Below, in pieces: positions 21,365 through 31,851 of a stretch of 64,000 bases of DNA (positions within the stretch are counted from its first letter, which is position 1; every line of letters begins with the position of its first letter). The DNA comes from Flectonema sp. DT1601 (Eukaryota > Euglenozoa > Diplonemea > Diplonemida > Diplonemidae). The DNA lies in contig OZ025832.1 in the NCBI GenBank assembly GCA_964019425.1, positions 372,001 through 436,000 of the forward strand, given 5' to 3'. Both the position numbers and the translations under genes were made by a program. Under the pieces are notes generated by a model. It was not told the origin of the DNA and did not search any database. It was given only the letters and a program-made list of their open reading frames with translations.

Positions 21365-22173
21365 AATAACTGACTGGAGTATAAAGATTCCCAATTCTAT
21401 CGTGTTGTGGACAAGAGTCTGCACAAAAAGCCTGCCTACCACCACCATCTTTGTTTGCGTGCGTTGGTTTGCTTGGTGATGGATGACGGAAAAAAAAAAA
21501 AATCAGAAAATCGCATCCAAGGCGAACAAAAAAACCTTAAAAACAGGACCTGATTAGTATGGGCAAAATCAAGAACCCTCCTGCTATCTCGCAGTTGCGA
21601 AATAGTCGGGGTTCTCTTTTGTTTTCCTTTCTTCCCCTTTTCTTTCCTTTTTTCTTTTTCTTAAAAAAAAAAAAAAAAAAAGCCCATAAAAAACAAAAAA
21701 AAGCGATTTCCCAGGGTTATTGCACAAAGCATCTTAAAAATGAGAAAATTATGCTTTTTTAAAAAAAAAGCGACAAGCCGAGGTTTAGGCGAGGCGTGCT
21801 TTTGGGAAAAAAAAAAAAAGGTGAAAAGAAAAAAAGAAAATACTTCGTCCCATACCACAAACTTCTGTTTTTGCTTTTTTTTCTTCTTTTTGGCTTCTAA
21901 CTTTCGGGAAGCAATTTTCATCACAAGAAAATGAGGGGAGGTTTCTTTTTAAAAAAAAAAAAAAAAAAAATGCCCACCCACCCTCCCCGTTTTTTTAGGG
22001 ACGAGTGTTTGAAGGTCTTTCTTTCTTTCTGCTAAAGGTTAAAAAATCTTTTTATTATTCAGGTACACATCTGATCTCTGATGGTCGACAAGTCAGTACA
22101 AAAAAAAAAATAGATAGGACTCAGATTTACGCCATTAGTCAACAACAGCCACGCACATAAATATAAACAAAAA
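19939..22173. other. Homopolymer-rich spacer
   Basis: Many A and T runs of 10-41 bases lie here, including A41 at 21320-21360. Open frames on either strand consist largely of Lys, Phe or Leu runs. A 20-bp perfect inverted repeat (CACAAGGTA, AG, TACCTTGTG) lies at 20715-20734. I see no gene before the small one at 22174. Confidence 0.6.
20715..20734. repeat. Near-perfect palindrome (9-bp arms)
   Basis: CACAAGGTA and TACCTTGTG are separated by AG. It may form a hairpin in RNA or a binding site for a dimeric protein. Nothing else ties it to a function. Confidence 0.4.
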
Positions 22174-22477
22174 TGTCGTTCTTCTCGGTGGCATCACCAA
22201 AGTGTGGGGCATGTGCGCCGTGTCCGGCTCCTGAATGCCCCTCTACCGCGAGGTATGTGTGAGGCACATCACAAAATTGTTAAAACTGTTTGATTGTGGT
22301 GAATTACAATAAAACAAACCTAACAGAGTGCGTCAACTAGCCGACCAACTGACTACAGTTCAGAGGGAGTTGAGACCGCTAGAAGAGGAGTTGGGAGCTA
22401 TTAGAAACACTCTTGCATCGATTAAAACAAAAGAAATGAATATACATCCGAGTTATTTTCATACACTATCCACCTAA
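22174..22477 (+). CDS. Small coiled-coil protein with Cys/Pro start (76 aa)
   Basis: Exons are 22174-22253 and 22327-22477, joined in phase 2 by a 73-nt intron (GTATGT..CTAACAG) that follows the same donor consensus as other introns here. The ATG lies 22 nt after AACAACAG. The product starts MSFFSVASPKCGACAPCPAP, with four cysteines in residues 11-22. It continues with a strongly helical heptad segment (RQLADQLTTVQRELRPLEEEL, about 28-55) and ends HTLST. Neither exon alone reaches 60 codons, so simple open-frame searches miss it. Consistent splice signals and protein-like composition support it; no homologue is recognised. The cysteine cluster could bind a metal or be lipid-modified. Confidence 0.65.
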
Positions 22478-22680
22478 CCTCTACGACAGTAAAGACTTGT
22501 AACCCAACAATCATGTGACTAACATGTGTTTTAGACGTCGCATTTACACTTTACAAGTGAAGGTAATTAACCTGAATAGTCTATCGATCCTAAACATTAG
22601 ACACACTAATGTATCTCTGATTGTTGTGGTCACTTTTTTATTTTTATTTTTATTCTCTTCACAGCATAAGACTATTAATT

Positions 22681-23661
22681 ATGAATCGCCTAAATGTTAT
22701 TTCACAACACGTGTTGTCGGGTGCTCCGCTTAAGATGACCTCTGAAGTGAAGGATGCACTGGCGTCAGGAAAAGCAGTAGTTGCATTAGAAAGCACAATC
22801 ATAAGCCACGGGATGCCTTATCCAAAGAATGTTGAAACTGCGAGAGCTGTTGAAAACGTCATCAGACGAGAGGGAGCAGTGCCTGCGACAATAGCTATCT
22901 TACACGGAGTAATTAGAGTAGGGTTATCTGATTCTGAGTTGGATTTATTGGGAAAAACTGGACCAGACGTTATAAAGTGTTCACGCAGAGACTTAGCATA
23001 CGTTATATCCACCAAGAAACACGGAGCTACTACTGTATCAGGTACAATGGCTGTCGCTAACATGGTTGGAATCGATGTATTCGTGACTGGAGGATGTGGA
23101 GGTGTCCACAGAGGAGCACCGGAAACCTTCGACATTTCAGCCGACCTTACTGAATTAGCTAGGACTCCAGTTGCTGTAGTGTGTGCTGGTATTAAGTCTA
23201 TTCTTGACATTCCAAAGACACTTGAACATCTTGAGACTTCTGGTGTTCCTGTTTTTACAGTTGGTTCAACGGGATTTCCATCTTTTTTTACTAGAAAAAG
23301 TGGTGAAAAATCACAACTCTCTGGGACCATGGAGGAAGCAGCCAACCTTGTAGCTACTCAAAAGCAACTCTCTCTCCAAACAGGAATGTTAATCGCCTGT
23401 CCTATTCCCGTAGAACACGAGGCTGAGGTGGGAACTATCTCCACAATTATCGAAGAATCTTTAGCCGATGCTGCAGCCCAGGGAATATCAGGTAAGGACA
23501 GCACTCCTTTCTTATTAGCGAAGATTAATGAGCGAAGTGGTGGAAAGTCTCTTGAAGCGAATATCAAACTTGTTTTAAACAATGCGAAAATTGGAGCACA
23601 GATTGCAAACAGAGTAGCAAAATCAAAGCAAAGCTGTAATAACGCAACTGTGTTACGTTGA
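22681..23661 (+). CDS. psuG: Pseudouridine-5'-phosphate glycosidase (PsuG/IndA family, 326 aa)
   Basis: The enzyme breaks the C-C glycosidic bond of pseudouridine 5'-phosphate to uracil and ribose 5-phosphate, the second step of pseudouridine breakdown. Family hallmarks are present in order: VALESTIISHGMPYP, KHGATTVSGTMAVA, VFVTGGCGGVHRGA, TFDISADLTEL, VVCAGIKSILDI, TLEHLETSGVPV and the C-terminal SLEANIKLVLNNA. Length matches the bacterial enzyme plus a short N-terminal stretch (MNRLNVISQHVLSG). I chose ATG 22681; a second in-frame ATG at 22735 is closer to the conserved core. A CTTCACAG acceptor-like site ends 17 nt upstream of 22681. The usual partner kinase PsuK is not fused and not in this window. 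The N-terminal extension may be a targeting peptide, but this is weak. Confidence 0.95.
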   Translation: MNRLNVISQHVLSGAPLKMTSEVKDALASGKAVVALESTIISHGMPYPKNVETARAVENVIRREGAVPATIAILHGVIRVGLSDSELDLLGKTGPDVIKCSRRDLAYVISTKKHGATTVSGTMAVANMVGIDVFVTGGCGGVHRGAPETFDISADLTELARTPVAVVCAGIKSILDIPKTLEHLETSGVPVFTVGSTGFPSFFTRKSGEKSQLSGTMEEAANLVATQKQLSLQTGMLIACPIPVEHEAEVGTISTIIEESLADAAAQGISGKDSTPFLLAKINERSGGKSLEANIKLVLNNAKIGAQIANRVAKSKQSCNNATVLR

Positions 23662-23903
23662 GTATCAGATAGATGACTACTCGATTAGCATTTCGGGGTT
23701 CTGAATAGAGTCATACTTACATATGAGTTCTGTAGACTCTTTTATTAGCTTTTGGCAGTTTTTAATACCAAAAAATCGAAAAAAAAAGTATCGAAAATTT
23801 TTTTTGTCTCAGACGAATACCGGGTGGTAGTTATTTTTTTTTTTTTTTGCTTTCTTTTTGTTTATAGTAATTTTTACAATTTTTTCAGTAAAAACCATAA
23901 ACT

Positions 23904-24626
23904 ATGAATAGGGCACTGGCTGGAAATCCCAGAGTGCCGGGAGCACCAAAAGATGCAGCCGGGGCTGGATTTAGAGGAGACAATGTTCGTATGTTAACAC
24001 CTGATGTGTTCAACGGAATTAGAAAAACGAGGAAGATCTTACCTGCTAGCGCAATGAAAAGTAATAGTGCTCATCAACTGTGGCAGTTAGAGAAAACTTA
24101 TAGATACTTTTGTTCAGCAAGTTCCAGGTGGGTCATCGCTGACGAAGTAGCATACGATCAGAAGAGCGGAACTTTTCAATCAATAAAAGCTTATCAAAAG
24201 GCTGTTAGACCACGAAATGGGGTTAAGACGAACTTCAACTTCTGGCCTCAACTTGGAATTGGTCAACAAAAATATAAAGCACTCACTGTTGCTCCTGAGA
24301 GCCCATTTATGAATCCTGCAGCGGCGTTTATTCCAAGTAGTAAGCAAATGATTGGTGTTGCAGTGACACCACAGCAGCCTCAACAGGCAGCATCCATGCC
24401 ACCTCCTCAAGTTATCCATAATAGATATACTGGCGCTGAGTCTGTTGGAATGGGTGACTTGGAATCGAACGCATTCGACGGTACTTCGATTGGAGCAGAA
24501 TCCACAGTTTACGACCACAACTCCATGTTTGACGCTACTGAAGCCACTTCCATTGCTCAAGGGACTGAAAAGGGTTCAGTCATGGATTCGTCTGATCTCA
24601 AAGATCGTGAAGCTGAGAATAAATAG
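23904..24626 (+). CDS. Unidentified protein (240 aa)
   Basis: This is a single open frame, with the start 15 nt after TTTTTTCAG. Residues about 1-40 are Gly/Ala/Arg-rich. Residues 50-125 form the only part that looks folded, with aromatic motifs (HQLWQLEKTYRYFCSASSRW, then NFNFWPQLGIGQQKY). The remainder is Pro/Gln- then Asp/Glu/Ser-rich and probably disordered. No known domain is recognised and no signal peptide or membrane segment is present. Protein-like codon use and regular spacing to the neighbours support a real gene. Confidence 0.75.
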   Translation: MNRALAGNPRVPGAPKDAAGAGFRGDNVRMLTPDVFNGIRKTRKILPASAMKSNSAHQLWQLEKTYRYFCSASSRWVIADEVAYDQKSGTFQSIKAYQKAVRPRNGVKTNFNFWPQLGIGQQKYKALTVAPESPFMNPAAAFIPSSKQMIGVAVTPQQPQQAASMPPPQVIHNRYTGAESVGMGDLESNAFDGTSIGAESTVYDHNSMFDATEATSIAQGTEKGSVMDSSDLKDREAENK

Positions 24627-25189
24627 ATTAATTAACAGCGGGTGGTCGGAGAGGAAAATTCAAACTGCTTTTTTTTTTGTTGTCGTTCTGTTTTTCCAAA
24701 TAATCTAAACTAAACAAGGATATTGTCTAGAAAGAAATGGAGAAGAAAACAAAAAAAAAGTAATCGCCGCCTAACTGTTTTGTACACAAGACAATCTTCG
24801 TGAAATGACTTTTTATATTTTTTTTTGAATTATGGTGCAAAACGGGAAAAAAAAAAAAAAAAAAAAAACAAACAAACATAGAAAAGAGCAATTCGAAAGC
24901 ATTTTTTTCAATTCTTTTTTTTTTTTTTTTTTTTGTTATTAAATTTCTTTTTTTATAACCGTTATTGACAATCTTGCCCTAGATTCGAATCAAGGGGTCT
25001 GTCACTCCTTTTGCTTTTTTTGCTGATTACTTGTCTGTGAAATAAGAATACCGACTTCGTGTTGCTCCCTCATCCCAACTAGTGTTCCGCCATCAGTGAA
25101 AATTAATTAAGTCTTCGTAACTGCTCTTAGTTCTTATTGTTAAATGTAAGTACAGAAATTTGATGAAGAAACCGATCACTTCTTTCCCC
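24627..25189. other. Spacer, no gene seen
   Basis: This is AT-rich with A and T runs near 24845 and 24915. No RNA gene is recognised; a TTCGAATC near 24985 lacks the rest of a tRNA. Confidence 0.5.
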
Positions 25190-25318
25190 CATATCAAAAC
25201 AGGTACTACATGAGTTTTTTTAATTTCCTTATTGAGCTTTGCTGCAATGTTATATATTCGTATGAACCTAATCAGACTTCTCATATTAAACAGGTACTCT
25301 CATATTAAACAGGTATCA
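25190..25318 (+). mobile_element. ERF-1 element (subtype 2), truncated copy with duplicated flank
   Basis: The element body is 25209-25281: CATGAG, T-rich stretch, TATATTCGTATGAACCTAATC. A CATAT(C/T)AA(A)ACAGGTACT sequence lies immediately left (25190-25208), immediately right (25282-25299) and once more (25301-25318). This fits an insertion with target-site duplication followed by a tandem duplication of the right flank. Confidence 0.65.
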
Positions 25319-25449
25319 TTAAAAAAAAAAAAAAAATGATGATGTGTATTATTTTTAAAGACACGATAGCCTTACATTTTTATATCAAAAAAGACAAAGT
25401 AAATTACAATTTATAAAAAAACGACAGGCTCCAAAAAGAATTCTCGAAT

Positions 25450-27879
25450 ATGGAGGCACAAGAGGGAGACTTGGAAGGAATTCCAACCAGCTGGGGAGAA
25501 CATCCCAGTGAGGTATCACAAGCTAGAAGACTGTACGTAAAGTACAGAGGAGGCGATGAGATGTTAGGAAAAGAAGCCTTTGAATTAATGGTAAGAGACC
25601 TAATCGGTTCAGGTGGAATGACAAAGAGTAAAAAAGAAATTCGAACCCAAGCATGGAACTCTGTTCAAGAAAAACAAGTCTGTTTTAAGACACTTTTAAA
25701 AGTACTAACGGACTCTGGTATCACTCCTCGAGCCATAACAAGAGGATATAAGTCAGCCATGCAGGCAGACACTGCTATGCCAACTACTTGTCCACATTGT
25801 TTGGAACATTTACCGTCAACTTATACTTTTAAGAATGAAGAAAAGGAAGGTGATATTCGTAGATCTTCTTTAGGTCAGGACCCACCATACTCATCACTTG
25901 GTGAAGAGATTAGCCCACCGACTACTGAGGCGTCATCTCCAGCCAGACATGATCCTCGCACCAGCAGATTAAATGCATCGGAAAAAGAATTACTCGTGAC
26001 TTCCTTAGAAACTATTTCCCGTCTTGGAATCTCAGAAGTTTTGGATGTGTCTGTAATGTTACAATCACTTACCCGTAAAGGTGATGGGTGGCTGACTGAC
26101 AGCGACACGGATTCAGAAAAGAAGCGAATCATCATCACTGCCAGTGAAGACACCCTTCCATTATCACCTCCTGTCCGCACCCCTCCGAAGGTTGGTAAGA
26201 TTCTTATCCCACCTAGAGAAGTAGATAAGAAAATTGCATCCCCTCGGAATCGAACTTCGATACAATCGACGGGTAGCAGCGGTAGCAATCGTTCAACGAC
26301 AAGCGCAGCATTCGTACCAGCACCACCAAGTGGACTGTCTCCTCTCTCAGCGAGAGGTGAGGGGACACAGAGTGTAGCGCCTGTAATTGCGAGCAGACAT
26401 GCGAGGAGAGCTTCTAATCCTTATCCACAAACTCTGACTCAACAAAGTAAAAAGAATTTAAAAACTCTCTCATCCCCGAAGAGAGCATCTCACACTCCAC
26501 TCAAGAGAAGCGGATCTGGATCTGCAGCAAAATTATTTTCAACAACGCAGAATGGATCCCAACAAGGAATGCCAGCACCACCTCCGTTACTAACTGCCAG
26601 AGAGAGGCTTCCAATTGATGAGACGAAAACACCGTTTTTACAAAATTTATCATCGGCGGTACTGAGACGAACTGAAAAGCTAATCGACACTGTGAAACGT
26701 GTGGATGTGAAGTCTGTAGCTCAGTGGGCAAGTGGAGCAGAACTGAATGTTTTACTAAAGCAAAAGGAATCATCGGAAGGTGTTCACGCTTTACCTCACG
26801 TAGCAGTTGCTGCAAAGGGTAAAGGATCTGGTGAGATCTTAGCATCTGTACTGACAAGTACGAACATTAAATTATATAATGAGTACGGTGAGACTCCACT
26901 TCATCAGGCAGCTCGTTGTGGATCTGTTGATAAACTTCGTATCCTTCTCGACTTCTTAACTAAAGCTGGTCTTGAGAACCTTGACTCTCCGTTACTACCG
27001 TTTCTTGATGTCCGAAAGGAAACACCTTTACACGTGGCTGTCAGACATTCACAAGTTAGTTGTATTTCATTACTACTACAGCATGAGATGGGAAGAGATA
27101 ATTTAAATAAAATCTCACACTATGATGAAAAGAAGACAGCCTTTCACATGGCTGGAACTCCAGAAATTCTCGGCCTACTACTCGACCACAACGTTGAAAC
27201 ATCATTATTAGATGAACAGGGACACACTGGATTACATTGCGCTGTTATTTCAGGTGTTTTTGAAAACAGAGAATCACATGTCGTGTTGAAACGACTTTGT
27301 GGAATACCAAGTTTAGTTAAGAGAGTTGTACCACAGACTGGTAACACAGCTCTTCACTTGGCGGTTGAAAAGAAACAAACCAACTTAGCAACTGCAATGT
27401 CTGTTCACGGAGCTGACTACGAATGTCAAAATAATGCAAAACTAGGATGCCTTCAGTTAGCACAACGACAATGGCAACAAACTGCTGGAACAAGCGCTCA
27501 GTTAGAATGGTCAGCTCTGTTAATGGCATGGGGTAGAACATTAGAAAGTATAACAACAAGTAGAGGAACAGCTTGGTATATGAAAGGAGCCTTTGGTTGG
27601 ACTAGAATTGATCAAATGCATCAAAACCCAACTCAGTCATTATACGCAACCATCCGACAGGATGGAAAGCTTGAATGGTCTGATCCAAAGCCACGTACTC
27701 CTCTGGTTGACGCTGTGATGTCTATGGAATCACCTGATAAGGGTGTTACTTGGAAGAGACTTCTCGCACACATTCCAGAAACACCACATCCGACACAGAG
27801 AGTTGAAATATCATTAACACCTTCTAACGATCCAAGTTGCCCAGCTACATTTCAGGTGAGATGTCTACCAGTTGTTTAA
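25450..27879 (+). CDS. Ankyrin-repeat protein with helical N-terminus (809 aa)
   Basis: The start is the first ATG, 19 nt after AACGACAG. Residues 1-125 are helical with a loose EF-hand-like spacing, then comes a CPHC pair near 119. Residues 150-460 are Ser/Pro-rich and probably disordered. Ankyrin repeats lie at about 475-670: NEYGETPLHQAARCGSVDKL, RKETPLHVAVRHSQV, DEQGHTGLHCAVISGV and TGNTALHLAVEKKQ. A C-terminal domain of about 130 residues has WYMKGAFGWTRID and is unidentified. Ankyrin repeats bind partner proteins; no enzyme motif is seen. A possible donor (TTTCAG/GTGAGA at 27856) lies seven codons before the stop, so the true C-terminus may be in a further short exon, as in several genes here. 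VKSVAQWA at about residue 420 echoes VKSVAKWA in the 4103-4930 protein. Confidence 0.8.
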   Translation: MEAQEGDLEGIPTSWGEHPSEVSQARRLYVKYRGGDEMLGKEAFELMVRDLIGSGGMTKSKKEIRTQAWNSVQEKQVCFKTLLKVLTDSGITPRAITRGYKSAMQADTAMPTTCPHCLEHLPSTYTFKNEEKEGDIRRSSLGQDPPYSSLGEEISPPTTEASSPARHDPRTSRLNASEKELLVTSLETISRLGISEVLDVSVMLQSLTRKGDGWLTDSDTDSEKKRIIITASEDTLPLSPPVRTPPKVGKILIPPREVDKKIASPRNRTSIQSTGSSGSNRSTTSAAFVPAPPSGLSPLSARGEGTQSVAPVIASRHARRASNPYPQTLTQQSKKNLKTLSSPKRASHTPLKRSGSGSAAKLFSTTQNGSQQGMPAPPPLLTARERLPIDETKTPFLQNLSSAVLRRTEKLIDTVKRVDVKSVAQWASGAELNVLLKQKESSEGVHALPHVAVAAKGKGSGEILASVLTSTNIKLYNEYGETPLHQAARCGSVDKLRILLDFLTKAGLENLDSPLLPFLDVRKETPLHVAVRHSQVSCISLLLQHEMGRDNLNKISHYDEKKTAFHMAGTPEILGLLLDHNVETSLLDEQGHTGLHCAVISGVFENRESHVVLKRLCGIPSLVKRVVPQTGNTALHLAVEKKQTNLATAMSVHGADYECQNNAKLGCLQLAQRQWQQTAGTSAQLEWSALLMAWGRTLESITTSRGTAWYMKGAFGWTRIDQMHQNPTQSLYATIRQDGKLEWSDPKPRTPLVDAVMSMESPDKGVTWKRLLAHIPETPHPTQRVEISLTPSNDPSCPATFQVRCLPVV

Positions 27880-28271
27880 TTAGGCTAGGTCAGCAATTTA
27901 TAGTGTAGTCCTGTTCGTTGGACTGTACATTCGAAGCGTTCATTTTTTTTTTTCTTTTTTTTTCACTTCCCCAATTTGAATATATTTCTCACAACCCATT
28001 CCCACTTTAGTTTACTTTTTTTTTTTTTTTTTTTAATTTTTTTTTTTTTTTTATTCCATCTCTTGCGTGGTGATGTTGAGGAGTTCGGAGTGAGTATTAT
28101 TATGTCTTTATTTTTACTTTATTTTTTTTTCTTCTCCTGTCTTTTGCGATTTCTGTTTTTTTTTCTTTTTTTTCTTCTTTTTTTGCCCAGAAGAGCAATC
28201 AAGCTCTATTGATTTAAGCCAGTTTATGCTGTTGTGAACTTTTTATTTTTTCTCGATTATTGAATTACTCT

Positions 28272-28304
<33 letters not shown>

Positions 28305-29622
28305 GGTATGAGGTAGCTTGTTTGTCTGCCCTTACAGCCACAACCGAATAGTGATGGCTTCTAGTGAGCAAAGCACATTGAAAATGGTGAACTTATCCTT
28401 TTGTTTAAATCACTACGGCCATCGACCACCGATGCATTTTATGTAGTGTAACTCCCAGTTACTAATACTGACTTTAGGAGTAGTTACCTGCAGTTTAATT
28501 TATGGGGAAGCAATTGCACAGTCGGTGTTGTTTTGCTCCATTTTTTTTTTTTTTTAAATCCTCCCGTACCCTTTCTTTTTCTCTTTTGTTTGAACATGTT
28601 TTTTTTAATAAAAAACAACTTCAGAACGGGCAGATCTTTTTCTTTTCTTTTCTTTTTGAAATCTTTGCGAGGGGATGAGCAACTTCAACAGAAGACATGA
28701 GGAAAAAAAAAACATGAGGGAAAAAAAAAAAAAAAAACGAAAAACGAAAAACGAAAAAAGAAAAAAAGAGTATTTCACTCTGCAGGCAGGATGTAGATGA
28801 CTGTTTCTGTGGATTGCTCAAACGTTTTTGGGGAGTGAATTGACACTGTCATTAGCGAACACTGACTTACAAAATTGCTGGATCACATCGCCATAATACT
28901 TCTCAAATATAAAGTGCTTTCCTCAGGATGATTTTTTCTGGGATGTGGACCACTGGGAAAAAAAAAAAAAAAAAAGAAAACTTTTTTTTTTTTTTTTTTA
29001 TCCTTTTCTTTGTTCTCACCTTTGCACTTGACAAGCTGGATTTATTTTTCTTTTTTTTTTTGGCTCAAAAAAAAAAATAACACAAGCAAAAAAAAAAAAA
29101 AAAAAAAAAAAACGAAGGGTTCTCTAGCCCATCTCGCTTATGTTCTGTTTTGGTTTTGTTACTTTGATATATTCGTAGCAGTCTCTCCTTGCATTGTCTC
29201 TTTATCTATTTTATGGGTTTTAGTCGTTCTGTCCTTTGTCTTTTCCTGACCTTACCCAGAAGGATACGATATTAGTGAAATTGTGACGGAAGTTACTTTT
29301 TTATTTAAAAAAAAAAAAAAAAAAAAAAGAGAGGAATGAAAATGTGCTTGCGAGTTAGGAAAACGATGATCTTGGCCGATGTTCGGACTATTCGATTTTT
29401 TTTTTTAAAAAAGAAATTTTTCTTTTTTTTTTTTTGAAAAAAAGAAAATAAAAATGAAAAAAAAACAACAACACAACCAACCCCTCAAAAAAAAAAAAAA
29501 AAAAAAAAGGAGAAAAAGAATCAGCAAAAAATAATAACAACACAAAAGCAAAAAAAAAAAAAAAAAATAAGAAAAAAAAAGTAATTTCTTTAATTTTCTT
29601 TCTAAGGATTCAAGTTTATAGG

Positions 29623-29658
<36 letters not shown>

Positions 29659-29810
29659 TTGAAATTTCAATCACGAAATAATAAGCGTAACTATATTGAC
29701 CATCACTTTTTTATTTTTAACATCAAGCAACTCCTTGAGTCTCATTATTATTTTTTTTTTATTATTATTAGCGGAAGGAACAACTCTTCTGCTTCATTCT
29801 ATTTTCTACG
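27880..29810. other. Homopolymer-rich gene-free spacer
   Basis: Runs of T and A occur throughout, for example T32 near 28272-28303 and A runs near 29091 and 29630. Apparent open frames code for Phe/Lys repeats. No gene or RNA is recognised before the repeat at 29811. Confidence 0.55.
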
Positions 29811-29960
29811 GTTGTTTCAAATCTGTTAGCATCTGGGCAAGGTGGAGGCTGGAAGTCGATCGACTTCCAGCCTATACTATGAAACTACAATCTTCGCGAT
29901 TGGGTCCTCACTGATGCGGGGCTACCCAGAAACCCTTCTTGTAGTCATCAGTTCTGTATT
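29811..29960 (+). repeat. Structured dispersed element SDE-4, copy 1
   Basis: This is about 90% similar to 58970-59112 by eye. It contains a perfect 26-bp palindrome at 29847-29872 (arms GGCTGGAAGTCGA), a CAATC/GATTG hairpin with a UUCG-type loop at 29888-29902, an outer TCTGGG/CCCAGA pair (29832-29837 with 29925-29930) and an alternative ACTGATG/CATCAGT stem (29910-29916 with 29946-29952). It could be a small structured RNA gene or a short retroposon derived from one. It is not a tRNA. Confidence 0.6.
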
Positions 29961-30530
29961 TTTTTAGTAAAATATCAACCAACTGCAAAAAAAAAAAAAA
30001 AAAAAAAAAAAAAGAATTTCAAGGTATACTACAACACATATTTGATTATCTGTACGTGAGATATTAATCTTAGAAAGGATTATGGACCATATTTATTTCT
30101 TACTTTTGTGTTCCTTACATACGGTAATATTCTAAGAGCGATTCATGGAACCTTGTTTTTATTTTTATTTTGATGAAGCTTCTTGATTCTTAGTCTCAAT
30201 ACAGTTTTGTAAAATTTCCTGGTTTGTGTTGTACCTCAGCATCTCTTCTCCCACTTTTTTTTCTTTTTTTCTTTTGATTAATAACTACAAAATATTCTAT
30301 TTCAGTCAACGTCAATACGACAAAAAAAAAATAAAAAAAATATAATTTTCCTTTTTTTTTTTTTTATGTTTTCTTTTTTTCTATATGTAAATTTTCCCCT
30401 TTTGAATAACAACTACAAATATTTTTTTTTCTTTTTTTTTTTTTTTCAGTCAAGTACTTGATATTAATCTTGTTTTTAATATCTGCAAGTTGTTGTTACT
30501 ATTTTTTACATTGTCAAAGTTTCACCCTAC
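29961..30530. other. Spacer, no gene seen
   Basis: Poly-A at 29987-30013 follows the SDE-4 copy. The rest is T-rich with no open frame of note. Confidence 0.5.
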
Positions 30531-30625
30531 TTTAGTCAACTGTATCTCAGAACTAATGTTAAATTATCGTTATGTTGTTTATGATACAATACATTTGTAT
30601 TTTACGTACAAACTCGAACAGTTAA
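30531..30625 (+). mobile_element. ERF-1 element (subtype 1), copy C
   Basis: It is nearly identical to the block in copies A and B, from AGTCAACTGTATCTC to CGAACAGTTAA. The left flank CCCTACT (30522-30528) is repeated directly after the 3' end, within a C7 run, as a short possible target duplication. Confidence 0.6.
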
Positions 30626-30630
30626 CCCCC

Positions 30631-31745
30631 CCTACTAACATTACCTGTGGTCGCAGATAATTAATTTCGTCAAACGTTTCAACCGCCTCCACTGTTTCTC
30701 TAGTAAGATGAGGTTGTTATTAAGCAAAAAACTAATCTAAAGTAAATGTTGTTCTTTATTTCTTTCTAGTGGTTTATGTTGTCTTATTTACCACTGGAGG
30801 TCCTTCTGGTGCTGTCATCTGAGCTGGAAGAGTGATTTTTTTCTTTCTTTCTTTTTTGATTTCCATTCCCACTGTATATTTATTGTTTTTTTTTTTTCTT
30901 TGATGTTGGTCAGCCATCACGGAAAAAACTCCTGCACTGCAAAGTTCACGGAAACCTAGATAGGTTGCTTTTTTTTTTTTTTTTTTTTTAAGAAAAACCC
31001 TCCCTTTTCAAAGGATAGTCCGTTTTACCGTTTTTTTCTCTTTTTTTTTGCAAAGGTATCTATCGGTTTTCTTATAGCGGGTACTCAGTGGGACTGTTTG
31101 ACTTCGCTTACTGACTGAACAATCGCAAATAACTGACTTTCAGTTGGTTAATTTTGATATAATGCTATCCTCCGAGGACGTAATTTCATTTTTTCAACAG
31201 AGGAACATCCAACCCGATAGTACGCCGAAAACGTCTTCTGGTCAATTAGACAGAAATCTTTTTTTTTTCAGTCAAAACTTTTACATTGTAAAAGTTTTCA
31301 TCCCTCTTTTTGCAAGCGGTAGTAGTAGTCTTGCGGGAATTTTTTTTTTTTTTTTTTTTTTTTTTTCAGATGAGTTTTTTTTTTTTTTTTTGAGATGTTT
31401 AAATTTGCTTTTATTCTTTTTTTTAAGTACAAAATAATAAGGCACACTTTTGTTTATGTTTTTTTTTTTTTGTTTCATCTTGCATATTACAAGTATTGCA
31501 CGTAGACTTTAAAAAAAAAAAAAAAGGAAAAAAAAAAATGTTAGGCAACAGCTTAAGTTAACCTGGGAGCCTAACCCGCTACTATTCCTGGATAGTCAGT
31601 CCAAGGAACCGAGTCAGTGGGGCGTTTTGCTTTTCCTCATCCCCCTTCCTTCTTGTCTATTTCCCCTTCATTTTATGTTAGGACGTATTTCTTAAGAACT
31701 GTGTTGAATTGAGACCTTGCACAAGCATCCATCTTCCCCCTACTT
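30631..31745. other. Spacer, no credible gene
   Basis: A 30-codon stretch from ATG 31162 (MLSSEDVISFFQQRN) looks protein-like but runs into a poly-Phe tract, and neither a continuation nor splice sites are clear. T runs at 30969, 31341 and 31376 dominate. Confidence 0.5.
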
Positions 31746-31851
31746 GTTAAGCATCACACCTAGTCACTGTATCTAAAAACTAATGTTAAATTATCGTTAT
31801 GTTGTTTATGATACAATACATTTGTATTTTACGTACAAAATCAAACAGTTA
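31746..31851 (+). mobile_element. ERF-1 element (subtype 1), copy D
   Basis: It has GCATCACACCTAGTCACTG like copy B, then the common block to AATCAAACAGTTA. The flanks share an imperfect ATCTTC..TACTT (31731-31744 and 31852-31863), a decayed target duplication at best. It differs from copy B at several positions and so is older. Confidence 0.6.

Noticed and set aside
22818-23345. Minus-strand open frame of 175 codons
   Set aside because: It lies wholly inside the well-supported PsuG gene and is a shadow frame.
24960-25010. Possible tRNA T-arm around TTCGAATC
   Set aside because: No matching acceptor, D or anticodon arms in the surrounding 90 bases.
29811-29960. tRNA reading of SDE-4 because of its cloverleaf-like stems
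   Set aside because: No TTCGA T-loop, no 7-bp acceptor with discriminator, and stems of the wrong length.
31144-31437. 97-codon frame starting near MLSSEDVISFFQQRN
   Set aside because: The first 30 codons look protein-like, but the remainder is poly-Phe from T runs and no splice partner was found.
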